Shown: positions 5,441 through 7,185 of the stretch, piece by piece
How the letters are laid out: each line of letters begins with the position of its first letter
How positions within the stretch are numbered: position 1 is the stretch's first letter
DNA from: an uncultured bacterium
GTDB lineage: Bacteria > Cyanobacteriota > Vampirovibrionia > Gastranaerophilales > Gastranaerophilaceae
Assembly: GCA_902772945.1 (NCBI GenBank)
Contig: CACYCU010000094.1
Span: forward strand, 1-7,185
DNA length: 7,185 nucleotides
Direction: 5' to 3'
Position numbers and translations under genes: made by a program
The notes under the pieces: model-generated
Databases searched by the model: none
What the model saw: the letters and a program-made list of their open reading frames with translations, nothing else
Told to the model about the DNA's origin: nothing

Positions 5441-6795
5441 TGTTCGAAAAATTTACGGAAAAAGCAATAAATGTAGTAACTACTTCTCAAAATATTGCTA
5501 AAGAAATCGGAGCGAGAAAAGTTAGCGCCGAAATCCTTTTGCTTGCTCTTTTTGATGAAGCCAGAGGTATTTCTTTAAAAATATTTAAATCATACGACAT
5601 TACGAGAGAAAAACTAATTGATGAGATAAGTAAATATATTCATTTTACTTCGTCTCAGCAGGTTGAAAATCTGCCGTTTGATGATGAGTATAAAGAAATC
5701 TTGAAGAAATCACTTGATCTTGCTAATAAGTCAGGTAATCCAACGATTTTATACGAGCATTTATTTCTTTCCGTGATTTCAGATAAAAAATCAAATAATT
5801 TTAAAATTCTAGAATGCTTAGGGTTCGATATATATAAATCAAAAGCCCTTCTTGAAAAATTAGTTCAAAAAAAATCAAAGATATATAATCATCCGGAAGC
5901 GGATGAACCGACTCAAATTAATAACCAAGCTCAACAAACAGATAATATCTTTGATTGTGAAGAATCAGCAAAAGTATTTGAACGAGCTGTTTCAAAGTTG
6001 TCTACCTCAAATTACGAGATATTGGGAACTGAACAAATTTTATCTTCAATTTTGGAAGATAAAGAATCTGATTTATCTAAAATCTTAGGTAAATATGGTG
6101 TAACAAGTGATAATTTTGAACAAAAACTTTCAAAAATTCAATCTAGGCAGGCTGAATATGAAGGCAGACAAATTATTTTTACTCCAAATGCTTTTACGAC
6201 AATGAACATGGCTTTGCAAACTGCAAAAGAACTCGGTTCATCAGTTGTTTTGCCAGAGCATATAGTTCTTGGACTTTTAAAAACAAAACGTGGTATTGCG
6301 TATGAAATTCTTAAAGAATTACATATTCCTGATGATGATTTGGCTCATGCAATAATAAAACCAATTGAAAAACAAATGCCTGAGACGCTAACCATTTTAA
6401 GATTGGCTAAAGAAGAAGCTCGACGTTTGGGACGAAATATTGTAGGGACAGAAATGTTTTTGTTGGGCATAATAGGAGAAGCAACTGGTATTGGCTATAG
6501 AGTACTGGCAGAGCTGGAAATAAATATAAAAGATGCAAGAGCTGTTGTTGAAAATATAATCGGCTTTGGAAATGAATATTATGATAAAGAGATTATTTTT
6601 ACAGAGAGAGCAAAAAGAGTGTTGGAAACAGCTTGGGAACTCGCAAAAAAAGATAAAAAGACAAAAATAGAATCTGAGCATATGCTATTGGCACTCACTA
6701 CAGAACCAAATTCTCTTGCAATGAAAGCTCTAGAAACTCTTGGTGTTGATGCCGTTGAAATTCGTGAAGGTGTTAAAAAATTTCGCGAGGCATAA
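5440..6795 (+). CDS. Clp N-terminal repeat protein: six Clp_N motifs (three paired domains), no ATPase
   Basis: 451 residues built almost entirely from Clp_N (Clp_R) repeats, the adaptor- and substrate-binding domain found at the front of ClpA/ClpB/ClpC. Six units can be read: about 1-67 (MFEKFTEKAINVV, typical ClpC start), 77-145, 174-233, 244-310, 317-376 and 383-449. A polar, Gln/Asn-rich linker lies at 146-173. Units 5-6 are the closest to canonical ClpC: 'AKEEARRLGRNIVGTEMFLLG', 'GEATGIGYRVL', 'IKDARAVVENIIG', then IIFTERAKRVLETAWELA and SEHMLLAL. Unit 3 keeps GTEQIL; units 1, 2 and 4 are more diverged. No Walker A/B, middle domain or ClpP-docking loop exists, and the gene ends cleanly before tilS. 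Plant ClpT and some bacterial proteins are stand-alone Clp_N proteins but, to my knowledge, carry one pair. It probably binds Clp ATPases, ClpP or their substrates in the cytoplasm; this is inference. Translation is coupled to DUF1292 through the TAATG overlap. Confidence 0.9.
   Translation: MFEKFTEKAINVVTTSQNIAKEIGARKVSAEILLLALFDEARGISLKIFKSYDITREKLIDEISKYIHFTSSQQVENLPFDDEYKEILKKSLDLANKSGNPTILYEHLFLSVISDKKSNNFKILECLGFDIYKSKALLEKLVQKKSKIYNHPEADEPTQINNQAQQTDNIFDCEESAKVFERAVSKLSTSNYEILGTEQILSSILEDKESDLSKILGKYGVTSDNFEQKLSKIQSRQAEYEGRQIIFTPNAFTTMNMALQTAKELGSSVVLPEHIVLGLLKTKRGIAYEILKELHIPDDDLAHAIIKPIEKQMPETLTILRLAKEEARRLGRNIVGTEMFLLGIIGEATGIGYRVLAELEINIKDARAVVENIIGFGNEYYDKEIIFTERAKRVLETAWELAKKDKKTKIESEHMLLALTTEPNSLAMKALETLGVDAVEIREGVKKFREA
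6787..6790 (+). promoter_or_regulatory. Shine-Dalgarno that selects a TTG start for tilS
   Basis: GAGG lies 7 nt before TTG at 6798, inside the last codons of the Clp_N gene. No in-frame ATG precedes the PP-loop, and the TTG gives a normal TilS N-terminus, so this is the likely start. Confidence 0.6.
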
Positions 6796-6797
6796 TA

Positions 6798-7185
6798 TTG
6801 ATTAGCGAACGTGTTAAAATTTTTATAGAAAAATATAATTTGAAAGAACCGTTTTTGGTAGCTTTTTCAGGCGGTTATGATTCTATGTGTCTGCTAAATG
6901 TTTTATATGAATTAAAGCATAAAGTTGTAGCAATTCACCTTAATCATAATTGGAGAGGGGAAGAAAGTTTTAAAGAAGAAATTAATTGCAAAAATTTTGC
7001 TAAAAGTTTGGGTATTCAATTTTATTCTGAAACACTTTCTGATGATATTGCTCACACCGAAACAGCTGCAAGAGAAGCAAGATATGATTTTTTTGAGCGC
7101 TGTGCAAAAAAGTTTAAGTCAAACGTTATTTTTACGGCACATAACCTAAATGATAATGCAGAAACGGTCTTATATAGAATTATAA
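6798..7185 (+). CDS. tilS: tRNA(Ile)-lysidine synthetase, N-terminal part (truncated by window end)
   Basis: 129 residues of an N-type PP-loop ATPase are present; the frame is open at the right edge. TilS adenylates C34 of the tRNA-Ile2 CAU anticodon and attaches lysine, so the tRNA reads AUA. Visible motifs: the ATP pyrophosphatase loop SGGYDS (24-29); 'VAIHLNHNWRGEES' (about 48-61), matching the HxxHxxRGxES region; 'ETAAREARYDFFE' (about 88-100), the typical AAREARY segment; and TAHNLNDNAETVLYR (about 113-127), matching the THHxxDDQxETxLxR motif with Asn replacing some usual His/Asp/Gln positions. It starts at TTG two nucleotides after the Clp_N stop, so it belongs to the same run. It is essential in most bacteria and here ends the visible operon; more genes may follow outside the window. 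Confidence 0.94.
   Translation, partial: MISERVKIFIEKYNLKEPFLVAFSGGYDSMCLLNVLYELKHKVVAIHLNHNWRGEESFKEEINCKNFAKSLGIQFYSETLSDDIAHTETAAREARYDFFERCAKKFKSNVIFTAHNLNDNAETVLYRII

Larger units (their letters stand above)
3051..7185 (+). other. predicted operon of at least six genes
   Basis: Six same-strand genes follow one another with junctions of 0 nt, -8 nt, +1 nt, -1 nt and +2 nt. No hairpin or promoter-sized gap lies between them. Transcription is expected from the divergent region before 3051 and to continue past the right edge. The order is zinc finger, HEAT-like protein, ruvX, DUF1292, Clp_N array, tilS. Internal promoters inside coding sequence cannot be excluded. Confidence 0.75.

Noticed and set aside
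5440..6795. Degraded clpC/clpB that lost its ATPase by a nonsense mutation
   Set aside because: The product is six N-domain repeats ending at a clean stop followed at once by tilS, with no AAA+ remnants. The array itself is longer than any ClpC N-region.
1..7185. CRISPR arrays, tRNA or rRNA genes, insertion sequences and phage genes
   Set aside because: No regularly spaced direct repeats, cloverleaf-like segments, transposase motifs or terminal inverted repeats were seen; nearly every base is inside a housekeeping-type coding region.

Overview
The window is AT-rich and almost fully coding: ten genes with tiny gaps or overlaps, two of them cut by the window edges. Several traits point to a gut-type non-photosynthetic cyanobacterial relative (Melainabacteria / Vampirovibrionia, perhaps Gastranaerophilales). 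These are low G+C by eye, a pseudopilin-derived protein of a kind I associate with that group, cyanobacterial-style Clp N-terminal domains, and a ruvX-DUF1292 pair. This placement is inference from gene content; a Firmicutes-like lineage is the main alternative.

Layout. (1) 1-1609, plus strand: the 3' end of a PHP-domain phosphoesterase, then a membrane-anchored pseudopilin-like protein that starts directly after its stop, then a LOG-family phosphoribohydrolase. The LOG gene appears to start at TTG, with its Shine-Dalgarno inside the upstream gene. (2) 1594-2956, minus strand: a TPR lipoprotein followed by lgt, the enzyme that lipidates such proteins; the two overlap. The 3' end of lgt also overlaps the 3' end of the LOG gene by 16 bp. 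(3) 2957-3050: a divergent intergenic region whose centre is a perfect palindrome, TATAATTATA, giving a -10 hexamer on both strands. (4) 3051-7185, plus strand: a tightly packed six-gene run. It holds a stand-alone ClpX-type zinc finger, a large HEAT-like protein of unknown function, ruvX, a DUF1292 protein, a protein made of six Clp N-terminal repeats with no ATPase, and the 5' part of tilS.

The most unusual content is in the last block. One transcription unit encodes two detached recognition domains of Clp unfoldases, the ClpX zinc-binding domain and an array of ClpC/ClpA N-domains. Neither has an AAA+ motor, and a helical-repeat protein of unknown function sits between them. They could form an adaptor or scaffold layer for Clp proteolysis, linked to housekeeping genes for Holliday-junction/rRNA processing (ruvX) and tRNA-Ile lysidine synthesis (tilS). 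The domain calls are well supported by motifs; the joint function is a hypothesis.
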